Shown piece after piece: positions 17,601 to 24,364 of a stretch of 64,000 nucleotides of DNA. The DNA is taken from positions 62,001 through 126,000 of the forward strand of contig NZ_VISR01000022.1 in NCBI RefSeq assembly GCF_007827595.1, read 5' to 3'. This DNA is from Streptomyces sp. BK340. GTDB lineage: Bacteria > Actinomycetota > Actinomycetes > Streptomycetales > Streptomycetaceae. A program made the translations under genes and the position numbers. Positions within the stretch are counted from its first letter, which is position 1; every line of letters starts with the position of its first letter. Below the pieces are notes generated by a model. That model was given only the letters and a program-made list of their open reading frames with translations. It was not told the origin of the DNA and did not search any database.

Positions 17601-20576
17601 GTGACCGCGCTGACCACCCGCTGGCGGCCGCGCCCGGGCGGCGGCGCCGAGGTCGAGGTGTTCACGGTCGTCGGCGGCGAGGAGAACCTGCACGCCACCG
17701 CCGTGGTCGCCGCCGAACGCGAACCCCTGGTCCCCGTCTCGGAGCTGGCGGAGCTGGACGCCACGCTGGCCCCGGCCGGACAGCAGATCGACGACGAGGA
17801 CATCTACACCGACCTCGCCTCCGTCGGCCGCCCGCAGGGACCCCGGATGCGGCTGCTGCTGCACGCCGCCCGGCACGGCGACGCAGTGCCCCGGCAGGCA
17901 ACGTCCGCCCCGTCGCGACGCCCGGCACGCTCCCCCAAGCTCTTCGAGCAGGGGGTACCCCCACTCGCCGGACCGGCCGAAAGCCCGAGTACGTCCAGTA
18001 CGAGGACTTCCGGCCGGCACACCGAGAGCACGCACCGGACGCCGCTCCTTGACGGGCAAACGTTGCCTGCCGGGGCACTGGTCACCGGCGAGCTGACCGG
18101 CCGCGACGCAAGCGCCGTCGAGCACGTCCCGGCGGAACTGCTGGAGGCCGCGGTGCAGGCCCTGGTCGTCCTCGACCCCGAGGGCCCGGTGTTCGTACCG
18201 CGCGAGATCGCCTCCGTGCGGCACTTCCGCAAGCCGCGCGGCGAGAACCTGCGCGTCCTCGCCCGGGTCCGCGGCGAGCAGGACCGGCGCCTGGCCGACG
18301 TGCTGCTGCTGGAGAACGGCGATCCGGTGGCCGAGCTGCTCGGTGTCCGCATGGCCCGGCCCGAGGGCCGCGGTGGCCGCCGTCAGTTCCTGCACCGCCC
18401 CGACTGGGTGCGCCGGGCGCTGCCGGCCAAGGAGCACGCACCTGCCCGGCACGTGGTCCTGCTCGACCCGTCCGCGGTCCGCGCGGCCGAACTCGCCGCC
18501 GAACCCGGTCTGAAGGTCACCTGGCTGCCCGACCTCACCGACCTCAAGGCCGCCCTGGAGGACCCCACCGTCACCGACGTCTGCCGGATCTGGCGGCAGC
18601 GCCCGGCGCCGATGTCCGACGGCCGGCTGCGCGTGGAGTGCGAGGACAACTACCGCGAACTCCTCACGCTCGTAGGTGCGTTGGACGCCTCCGGTGCCAC
18701 GCGGCCGCCCCGGCTGTGGCTGGTCACCGAGGGCGCCCAGTGGCTGCCCGGTGACCCGGCCGGCGACGGCGGGCACCTCGGCGCCGCCACCCTGTGGGGC
18801 TTCGGGCGGGTGCTGCTGACCGAGTACCCGCAGTACCGGACGACCCTGGTGGACCTCGCCCCGGGCAGCGGCCTCACCCCGCTCGCGGACGAGTGGCGCA
18901 GTGAGCCGCCCGGCGAGTACCAGGTCGCCCACCGCCCCGGCCGCCGCTATGTGCGCCGGCTGCTCGCCGGTGACTCGACCCTCACCTGGACCGGAGGCTT
19001 CGAACTGCGCGCCCCCGACTCCGGCGACCTGTCCGACCTGGCGCCGGCCTCGGTCACCGAGCGGGCGCCCGGGGCCGAGGAGGTCCAGGTCCGCGTGCAC
19101 GCCGTCGGCCTGACCGCCGAGGACGCCCGCACCGCCCTGGACACCGGACGCGCCGAACGCGCCGAGGAGGATGCGGGCGTGGAGGAACCGCCGCCGCTGC
19201 TCGGCCAGTTGGCCCGTGGCACGGTCCTCGCCGCCGCCGCCGGCACCGGCTTCGCGGCCGGCGACGAGGTCCTCGTCCGGCACGACGGCACCTTCCGCTC
19301 CACGCTCACCGTGCCCGCGGTGGCCGTCGTCCACGCCACCGGTTCCGACGACACCGCGCCCCGCTTCCGGCTGGACGAGACCGGCGAGGCCCTGCGCACC
19401 GCCCTGTCCGACCCCGCCCAACCCACCTGGGTGACACTCCCCGAGGACCCGGCCGAGGAGCAGAGCGACCCCGTCGACGAGGGCCCGGCCGGGCTCCGCG
19501 CCGACCGCACCTACCTGGTCACCGGTGGTCTCGGCGGCCTCGGCCTGGTCACCGCGCGCAAGCTGGTCGCGCTCGGCGCCCGGCACCTGACCCTGGTCAG
19601 CCGCAGCGGCCGGGCCACCGAGGAGGCCTCACCGGTCCTCGCGGACCTGGCCGCCGACGCCGAGATCGACGTCGTACGCGCCGACATCTCCCGCTCGGAG
19701 GACGTCCAGCGCCTGGTGCGGCACCTCGCGGCGGGCCCGTACCCGCTCGGCGGGATCGTGCACGCGGCCGGCTCCTACGACAAGAAGCTGATCTCCGAGC
19801 TGACCTGGGAGTCGATCGACGCTCAGCTCGCGGCGAAGGCGTACGGCGGCTGGCTGCTGCACGAGGCGGCCGAGGAGTCCTTCCCCGAGCTGGAGTTCTT
19901 CGTCACCTACTCCTCCATCGCCTCCGTCCTCGGCGGCGCGACCCAGGGCCACTACGCCGCCGCCAGCGCCGGACTCGACGCACTCGCCGAGTGGCGCAGC
20001 CGCCGCGGGGTGCCGGGGCTCTCGGTCAACTGGGGCGCCTGGGCCCGGGTCGGCATGTCGGCCCGCCTCGAGGAGCACCTCAGCCAGGAGATCGAGCGCA
20101 GCGGCGTCCGCTTCTTCTCCCCGACCCGGGCCCTGGACACCCTGGCCCGGCTGTGGGGACGGCCGCGCACCCAGCGGATCGTCGGCGAGTTCGACTGGGA
20201 CCGCTATGTGGCGGGCAGCGTCACCGGCGACCTGTTCTACGACCGGCTCGCCCGGCAGGCCCCCGAGGACGACGGCACCGGCCTCGACCTCACGGCACTG
20301 GCCGCGCTGCCCGGGGCCGAACGCCTGGCCGCCGTCACCGGCGTGGTCCGCGAGAAGGTCGGCGCCGTCCTGCACCTGGAGGAGGGCGACGAGCTGGACG
20401 TGTCCACCGAGTTCGTGTCGCTGGGCCTGGACTCCCTGATGGCCCAGCAGGTCAAGGCCGCACTGGAGCAGACGTTCCGACTGCCCCTGCCGGCCTCCCT
20501 CACCCAGGACCACCCCACGGTCCGTGCGCTGGCCCAGTTCGTCGACGGCTCGCTCGGTCCGGTACCGGCAGTGTGA
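14697..20576 (+). CDS. Type I polyketide synthase, one module: KS-AT-DH(degenerate)-ER remnant-KR-ACP
   Basis: A 1959-residue single-module PKS. KS (about 12-435) has Cys183, His318 and His358. AT (about 525-820) has GHSIGE with Ser619 and HAFH at 718-721, the malonyl-CoA signature. The DH region (about 880-1200) lacks the usual HxxxGxxxxP histidine, reading LADGGRTVLP near residue 925, and contains an inserted palindromic element. Residues 1455-1550 look like only the N-terminal half of an enoylreductase, with no dinucleotide-binding part. KR is complete (TGGLGGLG near 1607, Ser1740, Tyr1753). The ACP serine is 1913. Expected output is therefore one malonyl extension with ketoreduction. There is no thioesterase domain. 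ATG follows GAGGAG at seven bases. Confidence 0.93.
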   Translation: MPRKESEQAPEPVAIVGIGLRFPGGSGSPDEFDAFLREGRSGIVPIPRDRWDVDAFTPEGPDDKGKIRASAGGFLDRIDLFDAGFFNISPKEARYMDPQQRLLLETAWQALEHAGIDPAPLRRGNGGVYIGASSIDYALELDSLPYEELDGHLASGITMFPLSGRLSYFLGWRGPSMSVDTACSSSLVALHLAVQALRAGETDIALCGGVNALHHPRIPVMFSNAQMLSPDGQCKTFDEAADGYARAEGCGIVVIKRLADAERDGDRILALVRGTAVGQDGDSAGLTVPNGPAQEKVIRSALAAAHLAPEDIQYVEAHGTGTPLGDPIEFGAIGDVFVDSHTKDRPVLVGSVKTNFGHMEPASGIVGVIKTVLQLRAGTIYPHINLNTPSGRIPWDLYPVRVPTACEPWEAEVRRAVVNSFGFAGTIGAVVLEQAPEPAPQPCEGGAAPVFTLSAKNAGALRELAAEYRKLVDEQPLAALCHSANTTRTHHPFRIAAPVADSAALARLLDQAAEAEHEGPSGIRKTAFMFTGQGSQYAGMGAALYAALPVFRAQVDACDRLFAEHLGRSVRELLLGTAADPEAIDRTEYTQPALFTLEYALAQQWMAWGVRPNVLIGHSIGEVVAAAVAGLFSLADAVTLVAARARLMQAVRTEGGMAAVAAPVEVVAPLLEGRADLALAGVNAPDQTVISGATAALDEVVGILEGRGVRVDRLKVSHAFHSPLMAEVYDDFRAALGGITFHEPKISLISNVTGRLARFREIGDPDYWVRHIGEPVRFLDGIRAVAKRGRHALIEVGPQAGLTALARRGVTVEDHLWLASLRRRDTTTSTTLTALADYYAAGLGVSWTDYHAGHPVPARVDLPTYAFQRKRYWLPTATPRRAAANGTARHLLLGVEERFASGVREFNAEFTAEELGALADLADGGRTVLPAGAYVDLLLAVQDAVQGHARSAVRDLRLLAPLELPAETVTALTTRWRPRPGGGAEVEVFTVVGGEENLHATAVVAAEREPLVPVSELAELDATLAPAGQQIDDEDIYTDLASVGRPQGPRMRLLLHAARHGDAVPRQATSAPSRRPARSPKLFEQGVPPLAGPAESPSTSSTRTSGRHTESTHRTPLLDGQTLPAGALVTGELTGRDASAVEHVPAELLEAAVQALVVLDPEGPVFVPREIASVRHFRKPRGENLRVLARVRGEQDRRLADVLLLENGDPVAELLGVRMARPEGRGGRRQFLHRPDWVRRALPAKEHAPARHVVLLDPSAVRAAELAAEPGLKVTWLPDLTDLKAALEDPTVTDVCRIWRQRPAPMSDGRLRVECEDNYRELLTLVGALDASGATRPPRLWLVTEGAQWLPGDPAGDGGHLGAATLWGFGRVLLTEYPQYRTTLVDLAPGSGLTPLADEWRSEPPGEYQVAHRPGRRYVRRLLAGDSTLTWTGGFELRAPDSGDLSDLAPASVTERAPGAEEVQVRVHAVGLTAEDARTALDTGRAERAEEDAGVEEPPPLLGQLARGTVLAAAAGTGFAAGDEVLVRHDGTFRSTLTVPAVAVVHATGSDDTAPRFRLDETGEALRTALSDPAQPTWVTLPEDPAEEQSDPVDEGPAGLRADRTYLVTGGLGGLGLVTARKLVALGARHLTLVSRSGRATEEASPVLADLAADAEIDVVRADISRSEDVQRLVRHLAAGPYPLGGIVHAAGSYDKKLISELTWESIDAQLAAKAYGGWLLHEAAEESFPELEFFVTYSSIASVLGGATQGHYAAASAGLDALAEWRSRRGVPGLSVNWGAWARVGMSARLEEHLSQEIERSGVRFFSPTRALDTLARLWGRPRTQRIVGEFDWDRYVAGSVTGDLFYDRLARQAPEDDGTGLDLTALAALPGAERLAAVTGVVREKVGAVLHLEEGDELDVSTEFVSLGLDSLMAQQVKAALEQTFRLPLPASLTQDHPTVRALAQFVDGSLGPVPAV
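17884..18080. mobile_element. MITE-like palindromic element inserted in frame in the PKS gene
   Basis: A 197-base segment bounded by 20-bp perfect inverted repeats (CAGTGCCCCGGCAGGCAACG at 17884-17903 and its complement at 18061-18080), continuing imperfectly inward. The interior has a second hairpin (CCCCC...GGGGG near 17932-17955) and GGGGGTACCCCC-type sequence. It matches, from memory, a palindromic repeat common between genes in Streptomyces. Removing the 195 bases 17885-18079 rejoins the flanks in frame as HGDAVTGEL, a normal stretch of a DH domain. No clear target duplication is visible. Confidence 0.8.
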
Positions 20577-20582
20577 CAGAGC

Positions 20583-20614
20583 TGGGGGGCGTCCTCGACA
20601 GGGGACGCCCCCCA
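20583..20614 (+). terminator. Hairpin between PKS and ligase genes
   Basis: A 12-bp stem (TGGGGGGCGTCC with its complement) and an 8-base loop fill most of the 54-base gap. There is no T run. It may reduce readthrough or stabilise the PKS message. Confidence 0.55.
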
Positions 20615-20630
20615 GGGACGGGAACCCACC

Positions 20631-22235
20631 ATGACTGACATACCGAGGGAGCGCTGGACGCTCCACCACTCCTCCCGGGCCCACGCCGGAAGCCGCCCGG
20701 ACCACCCGGCGATCATCTGCGAGGGCCGCGTCACCACCTACGAGAAGCTCCACCGCGACAGCAACCGGGCCGCGCACGCCCTGCACACCAGCGGGGTCAG
20801 GCGCGGTGACCGGGTCGCCTACCTGGGCCGCGAGTCGGCCAACTACTACCTGGTGATGATCGCCTGCGCCAAGGCCGGCGCGGTCCTGGTGCCGGTCAAC
20901 TGGCGGCTCACCCCGCACGAGGTCGACCACATCCTGCGTGACTCCGGCGCCGCCCTGATCTTCGTCGACGACGAGTTCTGGGACACCGTCGCCATCGTCC
21001 GCCACCAACTGCGCGGGCTGCGCAGGGTGATCCGGGTCGACGGCACCGACGCCGACGGCGAACCCGCCCGCGGCGCGGGCCTGCTCGCCTGGGCCGCCGA
21101 CCAGCCCGACACCGACCTCACGCCCGGCACCGGTCCGGACGACGCGGTCATCCAGATCTACACCAGCGGCACCACCGGCCTGCCCAAGGGCGCGGTCCTC
21201 GCCCACCGCAGCTTCTTCACGCTGCCGCACGCGAGCCGCGAGCGGGGCGTCGACTGGATCGACTGGCTGCCCGAGGACGTCGCCCTGATCTCCCTGCCGG
21301 GCTTCGGCGTGGCCGGCATCGGCTGGTTCCTGCACACGTTCAACGCCGGCGGCACGAACGTGATCATGCCGCAGTTCGACCCGCAGCAGGCGGTACGGCT
21401 CATCCGCAGCCACGGGGTCACCACCACTTTCGCAGCCCCGGCCATGCTCCAGGCGATGGCGGCCGAACGCGGCGCGGGCCCCGAGGCGTTCGCCTCCCTG
21501 CGCAAGATCGCCTACGGCGCCGCCCCCATGTCCGAGACACTGCTCAAGCAGTGCCTGGAGACCTACCGCTGCGAGTTCGCGCAGATCTACGCCAGCACCG
21601 AGACCGGCAGTGTCGCGGTCTGTCTCCCGCCCGAGGCGCACCACCCCGGCAGCACGGTCCTCACCTCGGTCGGCAGGCCCTGCCCCGGCAACGAGGTCAA
21701 GGTGATCGGCCCCGACGGCGAGACCCTGCCCGTCGGCGCCATCGGCCAGATCTGCGTCCGCGCACCCTCCCGGATGCTCGGCTACTGGAACCTGCCCGAG
21801 GCCACCGCCCGCACCCTGGTGGGGGAGTGGCTGCACATGGGCGACGCCGGCTACCTCGACGAGGACGGCTATCTCCACCTGTGCGACCGCATCAACGACA
21901 CGATCATCGTCGCCGGGCAGAACATCTACCCGGCCGAGGTCGAGAAGGCACTCGCCGCGCACCCGGCCGTCGCCGACACGGCCGTCGTCGGCCTCCCCGA
22001 CGACCGCTGGGGCGAGAGCGTGCACGCCGTGGTGGTCCTCCGGCCCGGCGCGACCGCCACCCCCCGGGAACTCCTGCTGTCGCTGCGGGGCCGCATCGCC
22101 GACTACAAGATCCCGGGCACGTACCACTTCGCCGAGTCCCTCCCGCGCAACCCGTCGGGCAAGATCCTGCGCCGCGCGGTGAGGGAGCAACTGGCGGCGC
22201 CGACCAGGGACGCACTGAAGGCAACGGTCGTCTGA
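20631..22235 (+). CDS. Acyl-CoA synthetase / AMP-dependent acid ligase
   Basis: A 534-residue ANL-superfamily enzyme that activates a carboxylic acid as an adenylate and transfers it to CoA or a carrier protein. The P-loop-like IYTSGTTGLPKGAV is near residue 180, the A5 region IYASTETGSV near 320, and the C-terminal catalytic lysine in RNPSGKILRR near 510. The hinge DRINDTIIVAGQNIYP is complete. Located directly after the PKS, it may load a fatty starter on the PKS or activate the acid released from it. Substrate is not readable. Confidence 0.92.
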   Translation: MTDIPRERWTLHHSSRAHAGSRPDHPAIICEGRVTTYEKLHRDSNRAAHALHTSGVRRGDRVAYLGRESANYYLVMIACAKAGAVLVPVNWRLTPHEVDHILRDSGAALIFVDDEFWDTVAIVRHQLRGLRRVIRVDGTDADGEPARGAGLLAWAADQPDTDLTPGTGPDDAVIQIYTSGTTGLPKGAVLAHRSFFTLPHASRERGVDWIDWLPEDVALISLPGFGVAGIGWFLHTFNAGGTNVIMPQFDPQQAVRLIRSHGVTTTFAAPAMLQAMAAERGAGPEAFASLRKIAYGAAPMSETLLKQCLETYRCEFAQIYASTETGSVAVCLPPEAHHPGSTVLTSVGRPCPGNEVKVIGPDGETLPVGAIGQICVRAPSRMLGYWNLPEATARTLVGEWLHMGDAGYLDEDGYLHLCDRINDTIIVAGQNIYPAEVEKALAAHPAVADTAVVGLPDDRWGESVHAVVVLRPGATATPRELLLSLRGRIADYKIPGTYHFAESLPRNPSGKILRRAVREQLAAPTRDALKATVV

Positions 22236-22268
22236 CGACTCCTGTCACTTGAGAAAGGAAACCGACGT

Positions 22269-23384
22269 ATGCCTTCCAACGCCGAAGAGAGCAACTCCCA
22301 AGGGGCGCGGGGCCGTGCTGATATGCGGCTCCGCCGCGGGGCGCGACCAGCCGCCACCGGCCCGCAGACCGCAGACCACGGCCGGCCCCCTCTCCAGATC
22401 GGCATCCTCCTCCCCACCCGGGAGCAGGCGATCAACGGCACCTACGCGGCAGCCCCGCTGATCGACTTCGCCAAAACCGCGGAAACGCTCGGCTTCGACT
22501 CCTTGTGGGCCGGGGACTCCCTGACCGCCCGCCCCCGCCTGGATCCCCTGATCGTGCTGTCGGCCGCGGCCGCCGCCACGAACCGCATCACTGTCGGCAC
22601 CGCCGCCCTCACCCCCGCCCTGCGCCACCCCCTCATCGGCGCCAACATGATCGCGAGCCTCAGCCATGTCGCCGCCGACCGGCTGATCCTCGGCCTCGGT
22701 TCGGGCTTCCCGATGCCCGAGACCGAGGAGGAGTTCGCCTCCGTCGGCGCCTCCTTCCAGGGCCGCGTCGGCCGCCTGGACGAGATCACCGCCCTGTGGC
22801 GGACGGCGTGGCGGTCGGGCGAGGAGGGCGAACCCGGCGACTTCCAGGGCAAGTTCTGGCAGGCAGAGAACCTTGACCGGCTCCCCTCGCCCGCGATCCC
22901 CGGCGGCCCGCCGCTCTGGCTGGCCGGCAGCGACACCTCCAAGGTCCTGGCCCGCGTGGCCACGCGCTACGACGGCTGGCTGCCCTTCCTCCCGGACGTC
23001 GACGCCTACGCACGCGCCCGCCGTCGTATCGCCGAACTCGCCGAGGAGGCGGGGCGGGGAGCCGACGCGGTCGTCCCGGCGCTGTACGCCACCGTCACGG
23101 TCAACGCCAGTGAGAGCGCGGCCAAGGCCGAACTGGAGCACTACATCAGCCACTACTACGGCCGCTCCCTGGAGCAGATGCGGAGCATCCAGGCCTACGC
23201 CTGGGGCAGCGCCGAGAAGTGCGCCGAGTGGCTCGGCGACTACGTCCGCGCCGGCGCCCGGCACCTGGTCGTACGGATCGGATCCCTGGACCCCGAGCCG
23301 CAGTTGAAGGAGATCGCCGAGGTGCTGCTGCCCGCGGTACGCGCCCTCGGCCCGTCCACCACCGTTGGGAGTACGCAGTCGTGA
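22269..23384 (+). CDS. LLM-class flavin-dependent oxidoreductase with a repeat-derived N-terminus
   Basis: A 371-residue luciferase-like monooxygenase (bacterial luciferase TIM-barrel fold) using reduced flavin or F420. The core starts near residue 42 with LQIGILLPTREQ; FDSLWAGDSL, GLGSGFPMPETEEEF and PLWLAGSD are family landmarks. The first 41 residues are arginine- and alanine-rich and are encoded by a dispersed repeat (22297-22370). The good ribosome site (GAAAGGA) lies before ATG 22269, upstream of the repeat; a second in-frame ATG is inside it at 22323. The gene overlaps the thioesterase gene by four bases. A tailoring oxidation of the azoxy product is a reasonable guess. Confidence 0.85.
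   Translation: MPSNAEESNSQGARGRADMRLRRGARPAATGPQTADHGRPPLQIGILLPTREQAINGTYAAAPLIDFAKTAETLGFDSLWAGDSLTARPRLDPLIVLSAAAAATNRITVGTAALTPALRHPLIGANMIASLSHVAADRLILGLGSGFPMPETEEEFASVGASFQGRVGRLDEITALWRTAWRSGEEGEPGDFQGKFWQAENLDRLPSPAIPGGPPLWLAGSDTSKVLARVATRYDGWLPFLPDVDAYARARRRIAELAEEAGRGADAVVPALYATVTVNASESAAKAELEHYISHYYGRSLEQMRSIQAYAWGSAEKCAEWLGDYVRAGARHLVVRIGSLDPEPQLKEIAEVLLPAVRALGPSTTVGSTQS
22297..22370 (+). repeat. Dispersed Streptomyces repeat, copy 3, inside a coding region
   Basis: Third copy of the unit at 4807 and 11318, same orientation. It begins within the first codons of the LLM oxidoreductase gene and is translated without a stop. The 5' hairpin half is truncated (CCCAAGGGGCGCGGGG instead of the GCGCCCC form). 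The reading frame is conserved through it. Confidence 0.8.
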
Positions 23385-24193
23385 CCACCGCCATCGGCAC
23401 CGTCGGCAGCCAGATGTCCACCGAGGGGCACTGGTTCCACCCCGTGGAGCCCTCGCCCGACGCCTCCATCCGGCTGTTCCTGCTGCCCCACGCGGGCAGC
23501 GGCGCCATCATCTACCGCGACTGGGAGAGCCTGCTGCCCCCGGACATCGCGGCCCAGGCGGTGACCCTGCCGGGCCGTCACAACCGCCGGGAGGAGCAGA
23601 GCTACGAGAACTTCTGGCCGCTGCTCGACGCCCTGCACGAGGCGGTCCTGGGCGACCTGGACGACCGGCCGTTCGCCTTCTTCGGCCACTGCCTCGGCGC
23701 ACAGCTGGCGTTCCGGCTCGCCATCAAGATGGAGGCGGAGGGCGGGCCGGCTCCGGTGATGGTCGGCATGTCCGGCTGGTCGCCGGTGGGCTTCTTCCAG
23801 CCGACGGAGGAGCAGAGCCGGATGCCGGAGCCCGAACTGGTCGAGTGGATCAAGAAGCTGGGCTCGTTCCCGGCCGAGATCTACGACAACCCCGAGATGC
23901 TCGCGCTCGTCGTGCCCGCACTGCGCGCCGACCTCAGGGTCGCCGGCGACTACGAGGACGACGGCGCCGGCGTCACCTGCCCGCTCGCCTCCTACGGCGG
24001 TCGCAGCGACCCGCTGCAGGAGGCCCCGGACGCCATGACCCACTGGGCCGGGCGCACCCCCGGCTACCTCGGCCACAGCGAGTACGAGGGCGGTCACTTC
24101 TACATCGACACGCACGCCCAGGCCGTCACCGCGCACTTCGCGCACCGGCTGCAGCGGACCGTGGCCAGGGCCGCGGGCCAGAGCAGGCCCTGA
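23381..24193 (+). CDS. Type II thioesterase with cysteine nucleophile
   Basis: A 270-residue alpha/beta-hydrolase of the external (type II) PKS/NRPS thioesterase family, which clears or releases acyl groups from carrier proteins. FLLPHAGSG is the usual N-terminal signature. The nucleophile elbow reads GHCLGA near residue 103, where most relatives have GHSMGA; the codon is clearly TGC. The acid (GRSDP) and histidine (GGHFY) of the triad are present. The GTG start overlaps the LLM stop (GTGA). As the PKS has no thioesterase domain, this enzyme may release its product; a Cys nucleophile could favour transfer to an amine over hydrolysis. Confidence 0.9.
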   Translation: MTTAIGTVGSQMSTEGHWFHPVEPSPDASIRLFLLPHAGSGAIIYRDWESLLPPDIAAQAVTLPGRHNRREEQSYENFWPLLDALHEAVLGDLDDRPFAFFGHCLGAQLAFRLAIKMEAEGGPAPVMVGMSGWSPVGFFQPTEEQSRMPEPELVEWIKKLGSFPAEIYDNPEMLALVVPALRADLRVAGDYEDDGAGVTCPLASYGGRSDPLQEAPDAMTHWAGRTPGYLGHSEYEGGHFYIDTHAQAVTAHFAHRLQRTVARAAGQSRP

Positions 24194-24204
24194 GACCGGA
24201 GGCC

Positions 24205-24248
24205 GCGTCAGCGCCGCGTCAGCGCCGCGTCAGCGCCGCGTCAGCGGG
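24205..24248 (+). promoter_or_regulatory. Four tandem SARP-type operator repeats upstream of MFS pump 1
   Basis: Four head-to-tail 11-base units: GCGTCAGCGCC three times, then GCGTCAGCGGG. Exact 11-bp periodicity places each unit on the same DNA face, as for SARP binding sites. The array lies 117 bases before the MFS start. Confidence 0.75.
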
Positions 24249-24300
24249 GCGCGGGACAGTGACCCGATGACTGTGTTCCGGGTGCTGTCCCGCGCCCCGC
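24244..24300 (+). other. Long stem-loop in the MFS pump 1 leader
   Basis: A 16-bp perfect stem (GCGGGGCGCGGGACAG with its complement) with a 25-base loop. It starts within the last operator unit and may end transcription from the thioesterase operon or form part of the MFS leader RNA. Confidence 0.5.
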
Positions 24301-24364
24301 AGTGCGTCGCGGACCCTCGTGGCCCGCAATCAACCGGCACAAAACGACCTAGGGAGGGTCGTCC

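Noticed and set aside
14712..19586. A 1624-codon open frame antisense to the PKS
   Set aside because: GC-skewed codon mirror of a clear PKS; its translation is Gly/Ala/Val/Asp-rich with no domain.
20631..22235. Reading the acyl ligase as an NRPS adenylation domain for serine
   Set aside because: The sequence follows acyl-CoA synthetases, with no carrier or condensation domain; the SerRS already explains serine activation.
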